Positions 28,618 through 40,170 of a DNA stretch of 64,000 nucleotides are shown here, in pieces. How positions within the stretch are numbered: position 1 is the first letter of the stretch; the number at the start of each line of letters is the position of its first letter. The DNA lies in NCBI GenBank assembly GCA_038380795.1, contig CM076267.1, forward strand, positions 18,250,001 to 18,314,000. Direction: 5' to 3'. Position numbers and translations under genes: made by a program. A model generated the notes under the pieces. That model saw nothing but the letters and a program-made list of their open reading frames with translations, had not been told where the DNA came from and ran no database searches. Origin of the DNA: Pyrocephalus nanus (Eukaryota > Chordata > Aves > Passeriformes > Tyrannidae).

Positions 28618-29043
28618 TTTGCACGTATAGGAGGTGAGAGAGAAAATATTTCTAGTTGTGATGGTGAGAGGGAGGCATGGTTGTTCGTTTCTGTATATAG
28701 CAAAAGCACAAGTTCATTTCAAAGCAAAATGATGGACGTACTTAATTTGTTACTTATGAAGTGCATGAGCAGATGAGGCAATCCAAACGAGAGAGGTTAT
28801 CTAGACTAACTAGATATAACAAGGAAATCAGAAACAACTGAGAAAAAAAAAATGTTGTAAAGTGAAGTAAGCAGGATCCAAAGACGCTCTCGGAGTCATG
28901 TAATCTCTAACATAATTACAACAATATTTCTCTGAAGTTACAATTTTGTTTACTTCTTAGGCAGATTCGCCTCTATTACAGGTCAAGCATGCATGTCAAA
29001 ACCGGATGGCTTTTCAGCAGTGATTGTTGTTACTTATCGAGTT

Positions 29044-29280
29044 TGTTTACACGGCTAAACAGGTAACGCTCCCCTCTCCTCCCCAGTCCCGGTCCCAAAT
29101 CCAAGAGGTGCGACAGGCAGGGAAGGCGCAGCTGACAATGGCAGGCAGAGGCTTTATTTATTGCTCCCAGCGGGGGGCCGATGCCGCAGCTTCTTTACAA
29201 CCATCAACACCCTGGGGCTTTTTAGTTCCACATATAAGACAAGGAAGATGGGGGATGGCAACTAACCTCAAGGGATTAGG
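29044..29280 (-). mobile_element. Possible retroviral-type LTR fragment (R-U5-like), minus strand
   Basis: This patch is strikingly GC-richer than its flanks. Read on the minus strand it has, in order, a TATA-like box (plus 29232-29238), a GC-rich R-like stretch, an overlapping double AATAAA polyadenylation signal (plus 29153-29162), and a GC-rich U5-like stretch ending near 29060. The order and spacing (about 70-80 bases from TATA to the polyadenylation signal) are those of an LTR core. No clear TG...CA ends, target-site duplication, primer-binding site or internal gag/pol sequence was found, so the borders are uncertain. The sequence on the U3 side (above 29280) returns to AT-rich. Alternatives are an unrelated 3'-terminal exon of a minus-strand transcript or a GC-rich regulatory patch. 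Confidence 0.4.
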
Positions 29281-32200
29281 TACCTGAATCCTATCCCAAC
29301 TACTAGCAGACTCCAGCTGTGTTTAAATGTTTTTTGAAGAATTTCTGATGTTCAGTGGTTGCTGATTACTTCCAGATTTTAGTTCTACGCCAGTGGAGCT
29401 CTGCTACAAAGAGTTTAGCAGTTGTTGTTAAAAATTGCAATTGCACCAAAGAAATATCTTCTTTAAAACCAGTTTCAAAAGTATTACAACCCTGTTTTAA
29501 AAGAAAAAACAAAACGAAACAAAACAAAACCTATAGGCTCTTCACATTGAAAGAAAAATCCAGCAAAGTGTGGGGGAAGGGAGGAGAAAGGGGAGAGAAG
29601 ACAGCCAGTATCACATTAGCTTTAAGGCCTTCTCAAGTTTTCCTTTAAATGTTATGATGATATTTTAATATTCAGATGGATGATATGGATAAATTTTCTT
29701 TTGACAACATTTCCTTTCTGTTCTAAATTTACTTGATTTAAGCTTCAGTCTGGGGCATATCTGGGCCTTTCCTCCATTATTACATTCAAGAAGAGAATGT
29801 GTATATTTGGATACATTTTTGTGTTTGAGTTAAATAATATACAATTTCAATATAATAAAATCAAGTAGAAATATTTTTTTAATACAAAAAAATCCCCCAC
29901 ATATTCTGCTTTCAGCTACATACACAATTCTAGTAAATCAGAGGGCATCCAGTAAGTTGCCTGCAGCTAAATTTGGTGAATCTGAGCCACTTAGTCTAGA
30001 AAACTACCTGTAACACGTCACTTGAGTTTTCTTCACCTTCCTAGGGAATGAAAAGTATAATCACCATATTTATATCTAAATACTTCACTGTTTTGTCAAT
30101 GAAAGAGGCATGTTAAGGAGAGAAAAGCCTTCCAAGAAATTATAAAATTTATATAATTATCTTTTGTATATTACTCTACTGAATTTAAGGCAAGTTTTGA
30201 ACACAACTCAGTGAAAGACTGCTTTCTTTGTAAGTTTTTTGTTTGTTTCTTTTCAGATACGTACATAATTTAAATAACAGTCAAGGCTAAACCAGACATT
30301 TTAATTTTTTTAAATGTAAGTTTAATTTTTAATTCATTCAGGCTGTTCCCATAAGAGCAAAAGGAGAACAAAAAAGGGGAGAATGAGAAACAAGAAAAGA
30401 ATAAAAGAGACAAACTAATGGAAGATTTTCCAATACTATGCTAAACTCTTAAGCAACTGTGAAGGTCCCTAAAATCTTGCTAGTAAGACAAAAGCATGCA
30501 AAGTAAAAATCACTTTGTGTCCAAATGTGGTTACCATATTTTCATGGACATTATTCATATAGAAGAGTTCAATTCTGACATAAACTTCTTTAAGTTTTGC
30601 AAATATCCAGGTGCAAAGCAATACAGTAGCTTACATCTTTTTAGCAAGCTCCAGGACACTACAAAAATAAATTATTTGAGCAGGCTGTAGCCTAAACAGC
30701 AAAAGCCTGATACTAATGCATATTCACATAGTACAAAACAGATAAGTCTGCTTCATGGCACTGAGGTTTTTGGCAGTACAAGTTCAACATAGGAATAGAT
30801 TTCAAATCTTTGCAGATCCAAAATGGATCTGAAGCCGGATGTACAGACTCCTGATGCATCACCAGCACTGTTACCTTTTTACAACATGTACATTCATTAG
30901 GGGAGAGTTCTTCTGATTCTGTGTGAAATAATTTTGCATTGGTGAGCTGTATTTGTAGCACTGACCCTCAGCAGCACACAACATACCACAGCCAGCATTG
31001 TCCAAGAAGGGATTATTTCATTCCACTACATCACATCACAACCGACTGTACCTCATAGTACAAATGCAACCTTGTCATTGCAATTTGTCACACTTTTTTG
31101 TGTGCATTATAGTTCCCTGAAGTCTCATCTCCTGCGCTGAATAGCCCACTGCCATATAGCACACGACGCTATAAATGAAAAAGGCAAGATTGCAACGAGG
31201 GAGATATTGGTCATAGCATCCATTACAGAGCTGGCTGTTTCCAAGATCACACATGTCCTGGAACTGCATCCAGCTCAAGCAGGGAACCGTTTTGCTGCAA
31301 CCATCATGCTGGCCTTGTGTGGCCAATGTCTGCTGGTAAATGTGCCTTACTTTACTAAATTATTGGACAACTTAGCAGAGTTGCACAGAAAAGAACTGAC
31401 GTCAGCACTGTTTGTTGCTTAGTTATCCAAGAGGCCAATGCATAACTGAAAACAGCAAAATCTGTATCCCTATTCTCATCCTTGTCCACCCTTTTCTTCC
31501 AATTAAAATCACCTCTGTAATCTCAAGAGATGTAAAGATCAAAATGGAAAGTCAGTAATAATTAGGCCTGGTCAGCTGATAAATGGCTGAGAGAGAGCAG
31601 ACAACACAGTGTGAGGTGCCCACACCTTCTCAGGGTCTGCATTCAAGCCCTATCCTGCAGCCAGGGTGAAAACCCAGCCTCCACTGTGCATTGGGTCAAA
31701 TTATAACTATGCTGGGGGGTGGCTGTTTGACTGGGACTCATTTCTTAGTTCACACTGTAGTTGTATGTGAGAACAGCGCAAAAACAAACTACAGGAAGAA
31801 AAGTGGTGGAGGTATGGAGGTTCCTTGGGATTTTCCCAAATCATTGAGTCCCCCTGCAGTCTTCCATCCTACCACTCTCTCATACCATAATACCTGATGC
31901 TAAGCAGCTGCATTGCCTTGACCACTGTTTTTCACAACAGAGAGCACAGTCTCATTGTTCCCTTATGTTATCCGTTTCATCCATCCTTTGTGTACAAGTG
32001 CAAACCTTAGACTTACACCACAGGTTCTCCTGTGCAGTGATTGTCTTTGTTATACGTTTGTAAAGTGCTTAACTCCAAAGAGTCCATGGCCTATACATGC
32101 TACTGTTATAAAATTATAATAGGAGACAGATTACTTAGAGGGAAGTGCATGAATTTTTCAAACACGTATGTGAAAATCAGGAAAAAACCCCTCAATAGTG

Positions 32201-34678
32201 AAAAATTCTTGATGTTTAGCAGAGTTGGTGAAATACATGAGTGGGCGACTGCTTATTGTATTGTTTTATATCATTGTAAGAAATCTTTTAACAAGCTTCT
32301 CCACTCAAGAATTATTTCCATCTGTTGACATGGAAGCACTAACTCAGAAGTTTCAATTTTGTGTAGGAAATAAAACAATTCAGCCAGCACAGCAAAACAA
32401 TGCACAGCAGGGAAACATTTTAGGTGAAAACGAAGTGTAATTCCCGCTATTCTAACATACCTAATGAATGCATTTTGATACAGCAGCACAACAGAGATCA
32501 AGAATTCTTCAATTGCAGACATGCAGAAAATGTTTTTGTGTAAATAATTTTATTTGTGTCCTATCGCCTCAGATTTTCTAGCAAAACAGAAATCTTATAA
32601 TACATTTAGCACTACACAGTAAAATATTAAAGAGCTTCCGTTGCTCTTTACAAGTCCAACAGGTGTTTTCTATTGGTGACATCTGTCTTTCTAATCCTCA
32701 AAATAAATACAGGGTATTTCAGGTTCAGATCAACCTACTTGGCTAATTTCACAATACCCTTTCTGTACAGAATGCTTTCCAAAAGCGAAATTGTATCTCA
32801 TCATCAAAGATGGACATGGTACAATAACTCAGAAAAGAACTTCATAAATGCTCCAGCTAATTTTAACCCACTTGCCAAATTTTGCACTGCATATCCCATG
32901 CCCTGCCTGCATAGTGATCCCCACTCCTTGGCAAATTCCGAGTCTTGAGCTAATCACTTTACAGTTGCCTCTGAATCCATCACACAGCCAGGCTGCAAAT
33001 GACTTGTCAGGGCACTGTTTTCCTTCTTCATTCTGCTTTCCTTTAAGTTAGTAGCAGCACTTTACAACAGATGAACATCAATTAATAGTAAATTATGACA
33101 GGATTCACGTAGGATCATATATTACAACCTCCTTGATGCCAAAACCTTTCACAATGATGAATACCAACAGAGTGAATACCAAACACAACCTATAATGATT
33201 TTGCCATTTCCTGAAAAGTGTTGCCAATCTACCTTTGATTCCAAAGAGGCTCCACATCTTTATCTGTTTGAAAATAGGAACTTTTGCTCATGAGATCTAC
33301 ACAAAGGCTCTTTCATGTAGGTCAAAGGATGCTTCCCCCATGCCCATTTAATATGTTTTCTGTGAAGTTCTGTGTGCTGCCCTTAGGGCCATGCACATGC
33401 TGGCGATATGCATGCAAGTTGCACAGCAAGTTCTTTCCCCCCGCATCATAATACCTACAGTTCCATCTGCCATATAATGAAATTGTGTACCTCCATCTAT
33501 TTTTCAAGCATTTTTAAGTGCCACACATACAGTAAATCACTGCTTTATGAATAGGCCCCTAAGACAAGGACACGGTTTACAAGGAACTTAGCATTTAAGC
33601 TATTTTCATCTTGACAATGACTGACATGTCTCTCAGAGAATATTATATATTTAGAGTACTTTTGTAGGCACTGTACTTAAGAAACATGTCTCATCAACTG
33701 GATGAACTACTGAACTAAATATTAAATGTTTAAAGAAGGGTCAAAAAGGCACCCTGCTACAAAAGTGTGCAACTTACACCTGACTAATATCAGAGCAGAA
33801 ATCCATGCACTGAATAATTTTCGCAAGTTTTCTTTCTATTTAAAAAAACTCTAATACTTTATCTCTGAATATTTGTCAGGCCTGGAACTGAAGTCTTAAC
33901 AAAGTAAAAGCAAAACTCCAAGAAGGGGGGAAAAAAAAAAAAATAGTTCACCACATTCTTCATAAACTTCATGAGAATTTCCTAACACATGCATCTCTAT
34001 TTATACACCAAATCAAGGAAGGCTAGATTCCAATTTCAAATCAAATAACCTCCATGTCAATGTGTGGTGTAGCTGACAGTGCACTCTTATCAACTCAGTG
34101 CTTTCTGGTAGGTAATGTGCACAGTATCACTTAGAATAACCATTTGGCAGAAGACTGCTGTAGTCACATTGAAATACCTTTAGTACCCTGGTTAAAATGG
34201 AGAGCCATAATGTATGCTTGTCATTTGATGAGAAATTGTGTCTTTAAATTAAGAAAAATAATTTCCCATGAAAATACAACACAGCACAATGATGTAGATG
34301 TCAGAATCTTATTTAAAACTGTAAAGGCACAGTGCAGCACAGAGGCACAATTTGTTAGGAAACACAAGATCATGTGCCAGTGACCAAAGATTTGCTGCCG
34401 GATTCTTGTCATAGTGGTAGCAAGAAAATTTGAGTTACCTACAGATAATTGCTCATTCCTCAAGGGAAGTGACACCTTTAAACTGATATCATAAAACAGA
34501 ACAAAGATGTATCTCACCAAAAGATGTAACAACCATATTTGATCACATGAAACAGGTAGAATAGCTGATGTAACATTATACAGTTAAGAAAAACACAGTT
34601 GTTTTTTAAGCTCTGAGAAGTATCTGTTGGTCCATATAAATAAGGAGTCAGTTAATATTAACAAAAATTCCAACCAAA
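29281..34678. other. Anonymous sequence, no gene seen
   Basis: No exon is supported. The segment at about 30950-31430 is GC-richer with overlapping short open frames on both strands (31075-31326 minus, 31207-31422 plus), neither of which resembles a known protein. A faint MIR-like phrase at about 32935-32985 is too short to call. The CAAAA-rich stretch at 29498-29531 is a small simple repeat. Confidence 0.6.
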
Positions 34679-34716
34679 AATAGATTAAGAATAGATAAAT
34701 AGATTAAGAATAAAGA
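34679..34716. repeat. Two-copy 19-bp tandem duplication
   Basis: Two adjacent units, 34679-34697 and 34698-34716, both beginning AATAGATTAAGAATA. They differ only near their 3' ends. The unit is AT-rich, consistent with replication slippage. Confidence 0.85.
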
Positions 34717-34904
34717 TACATATTAAAAAACACTGAAGGTCAATGGAAAAAATTTCCATTTACATCAACAGATCCTTAGAAATGTCCAGCTATTTCACTC
34801 AGATAAATTACATTCCTAAATCAGGGCCCAGAAACATCAGCCTTGAATAAGAACATTGATGGTATCAAGGAGTTGAAACTACATCTTTTCCTAAGCAAGC
34901 AGCA

Positions 34905-35420
34905 CACTGGACTGCTGCCATCAGGAGCTCAGCTAGCAGGTTGAGGACAGCACTTCCTCCCCTTTTCTGGGTACTTGTTAGTATCCAGCAATCCACTGGC
35001 TGTGCAGTGTCACCAACTTCTTTGCTGGTGAATTTGAGGGAGTCCAGCAGAGGCCACCAACACAGGACTTGGTTCACATGGTCTGACTTGCTCAACTTGT
35101 TCAGCCTGGAGAGGAGGTGGGTTTGGGGAATCTCATAGCATCTCCCTGCGCCAGTGGGGAGGTTACCTTGTTCTGGAGCCAGGCTCCTCACTCAAGGTGA
35201 TGCAGGAGGAGGAGAATCAAGTGTCATGGATTAAGTCAAGAAACCAGAAATAATGAAAATAAAAACCCTTAAAAAGGATAGTTAGGGACTGGAATAGATT
35301 TCACAGAGAAGTTGTGCAATATCTTTCTTTGGGGAATTTCACAGGCCAACTGACTGAAGCACCATCTCTGATATTGCTCCTACATCAAGCAGACTAGACA
35401 GTCTCCTGAGGGCTCCCCCA
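34905..35420 (+). mobile_element. CR1 LINE remnant, 5'-truncated, plus strand
   Basis: Several blocks follow CR1 order on the plus strand. GAGGGAGTCCAGCAGAGGCC (35036-35055) matches the 'GAGAGTCCAGCGAAGGGCC'-type block of the ORF2 C-terminal region. TTGTTCAGCCTGGAGAGGAGG (35097-35117) matches the well-known 'GGCTTGTTTAGCCTGGAGAAGAGG' block. ACTGGAATAG...GAAGTTGTGCAAT (about 35288-35320) matches the 'ACTGGAACAGGCTGCCCAGAGAGG' block. TCAAGCAGACTAGACAGTCTCCTGAGGG (about 35384-35411) matches the block just before the 3' terminus. The coding part is full of stops and the terminal octamer repeats are lost or eroded. The copy spans only the last part of ORF2 and the 3' untranslated region, as is usual for CR1 5' truncation. 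Confidence 0.78.
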
Positions 35421-35637
35421 GACTGATCTAAATAAGAAACAGAGCAACACAAAGATAGTTTTCTTCTGTTGTGTGACAGAAGACATTAGGGGAACCACAG
35501 TGATAAAACCAAATAATAGCTGCTTGTTTTGTTTAAGAATCAACATTAATTGCAGAAATTTATAAATCTTTTAAGAAGTTTGTATGTTAAACACTTGTGC
35601 TTTCCACTTTGCTAACAGTGCTGGTATCAGAAATTTG

Positions 35638-35679
35638 AAAATCTATGTTAATTCAGTGAAAATCTGTGTTAATTCAGTG
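35638..35679. repeat. Two-copy 21-bp tandem duplication
   Basis: Two adjacent units, 35638-35658 and 35659-35679, of the form AAAATCT-R-TGTTAATTCAGTG. They differ at a single position (A versus G). The near-identity indicates a recent slippage event. Confidence 0.92.
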
Positions 35680-38555
35680 CCATATGGCTATGGGCATTCA
35701 TCCAAGAAACTCACATCTCAACAAATGATTAGAAGAGCTTTCCAGATTTGGAGGTTCAGTGGAGAATCCAGTTGACTGGCTGCTTAAAGACTCAGTACGA
35801 GACAGTGTGAGAAGTAAAAGAACCTCTCGCAGGTCCTGCCTCCTTGTCCTTGCTTTGGGAAAAGTTGTGACCTCTAATAGCAACAGAAACTCCAGAAGAC
35901 TTTGCAGGGGATTTTACACCTCCCCCTGTCTCCCTAGCACTGTCTGAGAAAGGATTATGTTCTACCTTCCACCTCACCCAAAACAATGACAGGAAGAAAA
36001 ACAACAAAGGGCAATAGTGTACTTGTAAAGTGCTCATGATTTTCTGAAATCTCCCCACTCGCCATGCCAGAACGAAGAAGAAGCTGAACAACACTACCCA
36101 ACACTACTGGGAGAAATGAATGCTAATTGCCTGGAACAATCAGAAGAGGAAGAATTTGAAGGAAGAATGAATATTGCACAGTGTAAAATAGCATTTTATA
36201 TGACCTAAATGCAGGCAAAGTTTTCTTAATTATTATTATCAACCAACAAAAGAGGCTACCAATGCCATATTGGAACCGGACAGGATTTAAGGGAGGACTA
36301 AGAACAGTATGACATTAGCTTTCTTAAACTTGACCAGGCAAAAGTAAAAAGAAGTTGCTTAAAATCATGTGATCTAAAGTATGAGTTAGTGTGTACGTAT
36401 GCACAAGATAAAGATATGGTAAATCAATAAAACTTGTGGGTTTTTCTTCAGATCAATAATTCTGTCACTGCATGGTGAATCTGACTAGAAAGCCTAACTG
36501 GAAGAAAAAAAAAAAAAAGATACCAATCATATCAAAACTGTACAAGTATTATTTTTGATAATGTATCAGAGTAACCAGAAAATCTCCAAACTTCCAGATT
36601 CAGACTTCATGAACAACAAATCAGTGCTCTGACTGGATGCAGCGGTATTAACCAGCACATAAAAAATCTCTTCTCTGTGCATCTGAAGAATGAGAACTGT
36701 AATTTAGCCATTTCACAGAAAAATAATTCCCTCTGCAGACGTAGTTTTGGCAAATATATGGTATTGCTTTGTTTCAATTATTGTATTTTAGAATTTTAGT
36801 TCTTGACTCCATGCTTAAGATGTATGAATGTTTTAAAAACTTGTCAGACTTTTCAAATTCCATGTTTGTGTTTAAGTCTCTATAAGTATTACTGATGGAG
36901 ATTTTTATCTGAATCAGTTTGTTCATTACTAAGAGACATTAGAGACAAAATATGTCTGCGATCTTAAATAAAAGAATTCTGCTCTGTTCACAGTTAACTC
37001 ACTAAAAGAACTGCATCAGACCAAGTTAATAAATTATGGGAAATCTCCAAAGAAAGGCCTCTGTGAAAAGTGATGTTGGTAAGAAAGTACAAAATATTTT
37101 TGTCTTCAGAGACAGTAGTGAAACAGTATCTGCCAGAACACTGCTGCTTGAATAAATTGTCACAATACCTAAAACTAAGTTTCTGGCCCTTTATCAAAAT
37201 GAAATATCCTCTAGATCTTTTATCAATAATAGGAGGTTATGTATGACTAGATTACAGACAGTAAACATTTCACATAAATAAATATAAACTGTAATGTATC
37301 ATTGTATACCTTAAATACATAGAATTTATATATGCACCAAATTCTCGTTATATAACTAGATCTAATTTTTTTTTTTAAAAGTGAACTCCTTCTTACTGAT
37401 TTTAGTGATACTGTGACTTGTTCCTCTGAAAACCTTAGTACATATATGCCCTCGGCCCCTAGGCTTCCTCTTTTCCAGAATAGTATAAATAGCAAATGTA
37501 AAATAGATAGGAAATTAATTGTTACCTAATTATTTCATCTATATATTAGAATTAAATAATTGTGATTTTATCTACTCCCTGTTTTCTTCTAACTTGCAAT
37601 CAAAATGTAGAAAGTATTTTTAAAAGTGAATGAAAATTCAAAGTAAGTTAATGTAAAAAAATAACAACAAAACAGTGTGAACTCTTTAGCAATATATATA
37701 CTAGCATAGCTTCAGAATTTTTACTGCCATAAACATATTGCCAAACAGAATTGTGGCTGCAAAATTATCTACATATTAGATGCTAACAAAAAGAATTAAA
37801 AGTAAATGACATCTAGAAGCATCAAAACAAATCAATTTATCAAACAATAATACACAAAGATTTTCTTACATGAAAGAAGATCTGTACTAGGAATTCTCTC
37901 AAAAGAGAAAAACCTCATTACAAATTACAAATATTTTAACCAAAAGAAATTTCTTTTTCAGGAATTAGGAAGCAACGTTACTAGGTTTATAATTATTAGT
38001 TAGCATGTTAATAAAAAGTAAAATTTAATAACACTTAATATGTTGAATTCACAAGGACTGAGGTATCTAAGTACCTTTCAAATGTAGTAGCAAATATATG
38101 ATTCTATCAGCAAATGCTCTTATAGCAGCAGGGGAGAGGGGGAAAGAAGGAGGGAAAAAAACTCAAACATTGCTTATTTTGTAGCATTTCCTTAAATTTT
38201 CCTAGCATGACTCGCAAGTTGAATTCAAACAGATTATACTGGTAATTCAGACAGAAAAAAGAAAATCATACTTGTGTGGTCTTTTACTTGGTAGTGGGCA
38301 AAGCATAGGGGAGTGTGCAGCACTGCATGTGAAGCAATCACATATTATCTAGAGGATTCTCGTCTTTCAGGCTGTGTGAGGTACAGGGGAAATTCTATTA
38401 CAGAGTTTGCATCTCCATCATTTATTATCTACAGAGACAGACCGGCATTTCTTGCAATCGGGGAGAAAAATACTGTGTGGATAACAACTCAATTATGTCT
38501 TAAAATTAAGTTGGAGAGAAAAGTTTGTGCACTGTATAGCTCGTGAAAGTATTTT
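35680..38555. other. Anonymous sequence, no gene seen
   Basis: No gene or repeat family is recognised. It contains an A run at 36505-36518. The GC-richer patch at about 35700-35990 has short open frames on both strands without recognisable content. Confidence 0.6.
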
Positions 38556-38577
38556 CTCAGAGCTTCCGAGCTCTGAG
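38556..38577. other. Perfect short hairpin
   Basis: CTCAGAGCT (38556-38564) and AGCTCTGAG (38569-38577) are exact reverse complements around a 4-base TCCG loop. Either strand could form a stable 9-bp stem. No T run follows that would suggest a polymerase III terminator, and no gene context gives it a role. Confidence 0.85.
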
Positions 38578-40073
38578 ATAGCAAATTGTGAAAGAATATT
38601 GTGAAGCAGAATGTAAACAAATATGAGAAATATTAATTAAGCTTAAAGATACTTACATATTTCAGAGTATATTTAGTCATTAAATTACTTCCCTAGGAGA
38701 GAAACAACTTAATTTTCACTAAGACATTGGGAAAACAGAGACCTGACAGAGGGAATTTCAGAAGACGATGTCTTGTGCATCTGAGTCACACAGTTTTCAA
38801 GCAGCACCTGTTCCTTTCTTAATTACTTGTTCCAGAATAGTAATCACAGAAACTTTAAAATTTTATTGGGAAAAATTTAGTGCAGCCTCACTAACTGGAG
38901 CTACAGAAAAAATTTAATTTTAATTTGGTACTTTTTTCTTTTAATATTTAAAGGGGTAATGTAAGATTGAATTTAAAAAAATATATTGTATTTATTTTCT
39001 GTTGTAAACAGAGGCCCAAACAGTATTTGGTGGCCTTCCTGAAAACACTTGTCATCATTATGCAGGAAAAACGTGCAGCTTCTAGGTCAGCTGGAAGCAT
39101 TGTTGCATCATCTAAATGTAATTAAAAAAACCCCCAAATTTCTAAGAATTTAGCATTCTGCACAACTGCTTTGTACCCTGCTGCCAGCAGGGCCAGATTT
39201 GAGCGAAGATGGTACCCATGGGGATCCATCAAAGGAAGATCCCAAATGACTGAACAACTGCAGCTGTTCTGATGTCACCACTAACACCACAGGCAAAGGC
39301 TGAACTAGCTTATTCTGACTTCTAAAAACTGTTGAAATGCCACAAAACTGGTTGACGTCCTGACACATACTAGAGCAGAGGCAGCAACTGTACTTTGCTA
39401 TGCAAAGTTTCATTTTGGCTGTGTGTTGTTCAGTTTGTATTCTGTACTTTCATTCATCATGAATTTGTTAATAAGTGATAAGTAAAATTGTTCTTTTTAA
39501 TACAGGACAAAATTGGGACCACACGTCTCTTCCTGGCATTGGACAGGGAAGTCTGTCAGTGACAATGTACCTTCAAGAGTTGAAGTTCTTTGCACTGCCT
39601 CTCCCTCCCTAAAATTTGTGAATGGGCAGGCAGACAGCATCACTCCTCAAAAACAGCAGCTTCCAGTCCTGGTTCATTACTGGGCCAAGACTGGCTGTTC
39701 CACTACCAACACATCTGCTGCCTGCACTGGTCTCTGATGCCTGCATACACGGAGGGCAAGGGCAGGATTATACTGGGGGAAAAGGAGAGCAGACAGACAG
39801 CCTTGCCTCCATTTCCTATGGAATACTCCCATAGAAATAAGCAGATCTGAGCTCAAAACTTGTAAAGCACTCAAGCAGAAATAGGTGATTTTCAGCAGAA
39901 AGAAGAGTAAAAGCATTACATTCCCTGTGAGACCTAATTCCTGGCTACTGTGTAGCCAAAGCTTGTTTATTAACATGTCAATGGGTTGATTCCACATTCC
40001 AGTTACTAATCAGTGAAAGGCAAACTACAATTAAAGACGAGGGATTTCAGCAGCTGTGATTTGGTATTTTGCT
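38578..40073. other. Anonymous sequence, no gene seen
   Basis: The stretch includes a moderately GC-richer part (about 39140-39830) with overlapping short open frames in several frames and both strands. None resembles a known protein family. No repeat identity was recognised. Confidence 0.6.
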
Positions 40074-40170
40074 TTTGTAGGTTTTTGTGGGTGGTTGAGG
40101 GTTTGTTTGGTTGTTTGGTTTTGTTTTTTAGAGAGGGTGGGGAGTGGGTGGTGGTGTTTGTTTTTAGCTA
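40074..40170 (+). repeat. G/T-rich low-complexity tract
   Basis: Nearly all G and T on the plus strand, with several G runs. The stretch about 40134-40155 has three runs of at least three G within about 15 bases, followed by GG pairs. It is a candidate for G-quadruplex formation on the plus strand. The 68-codon frame crossing it (40013-40219) is an artefact of composition. Confidence 0.8.

Noticed and set aside
32935..32985. MIR-like phrase (CTTGAGCTAATCACTTTACAG)
   Set aside because: Resemblance limited to about 20 bases without the adjoining core.
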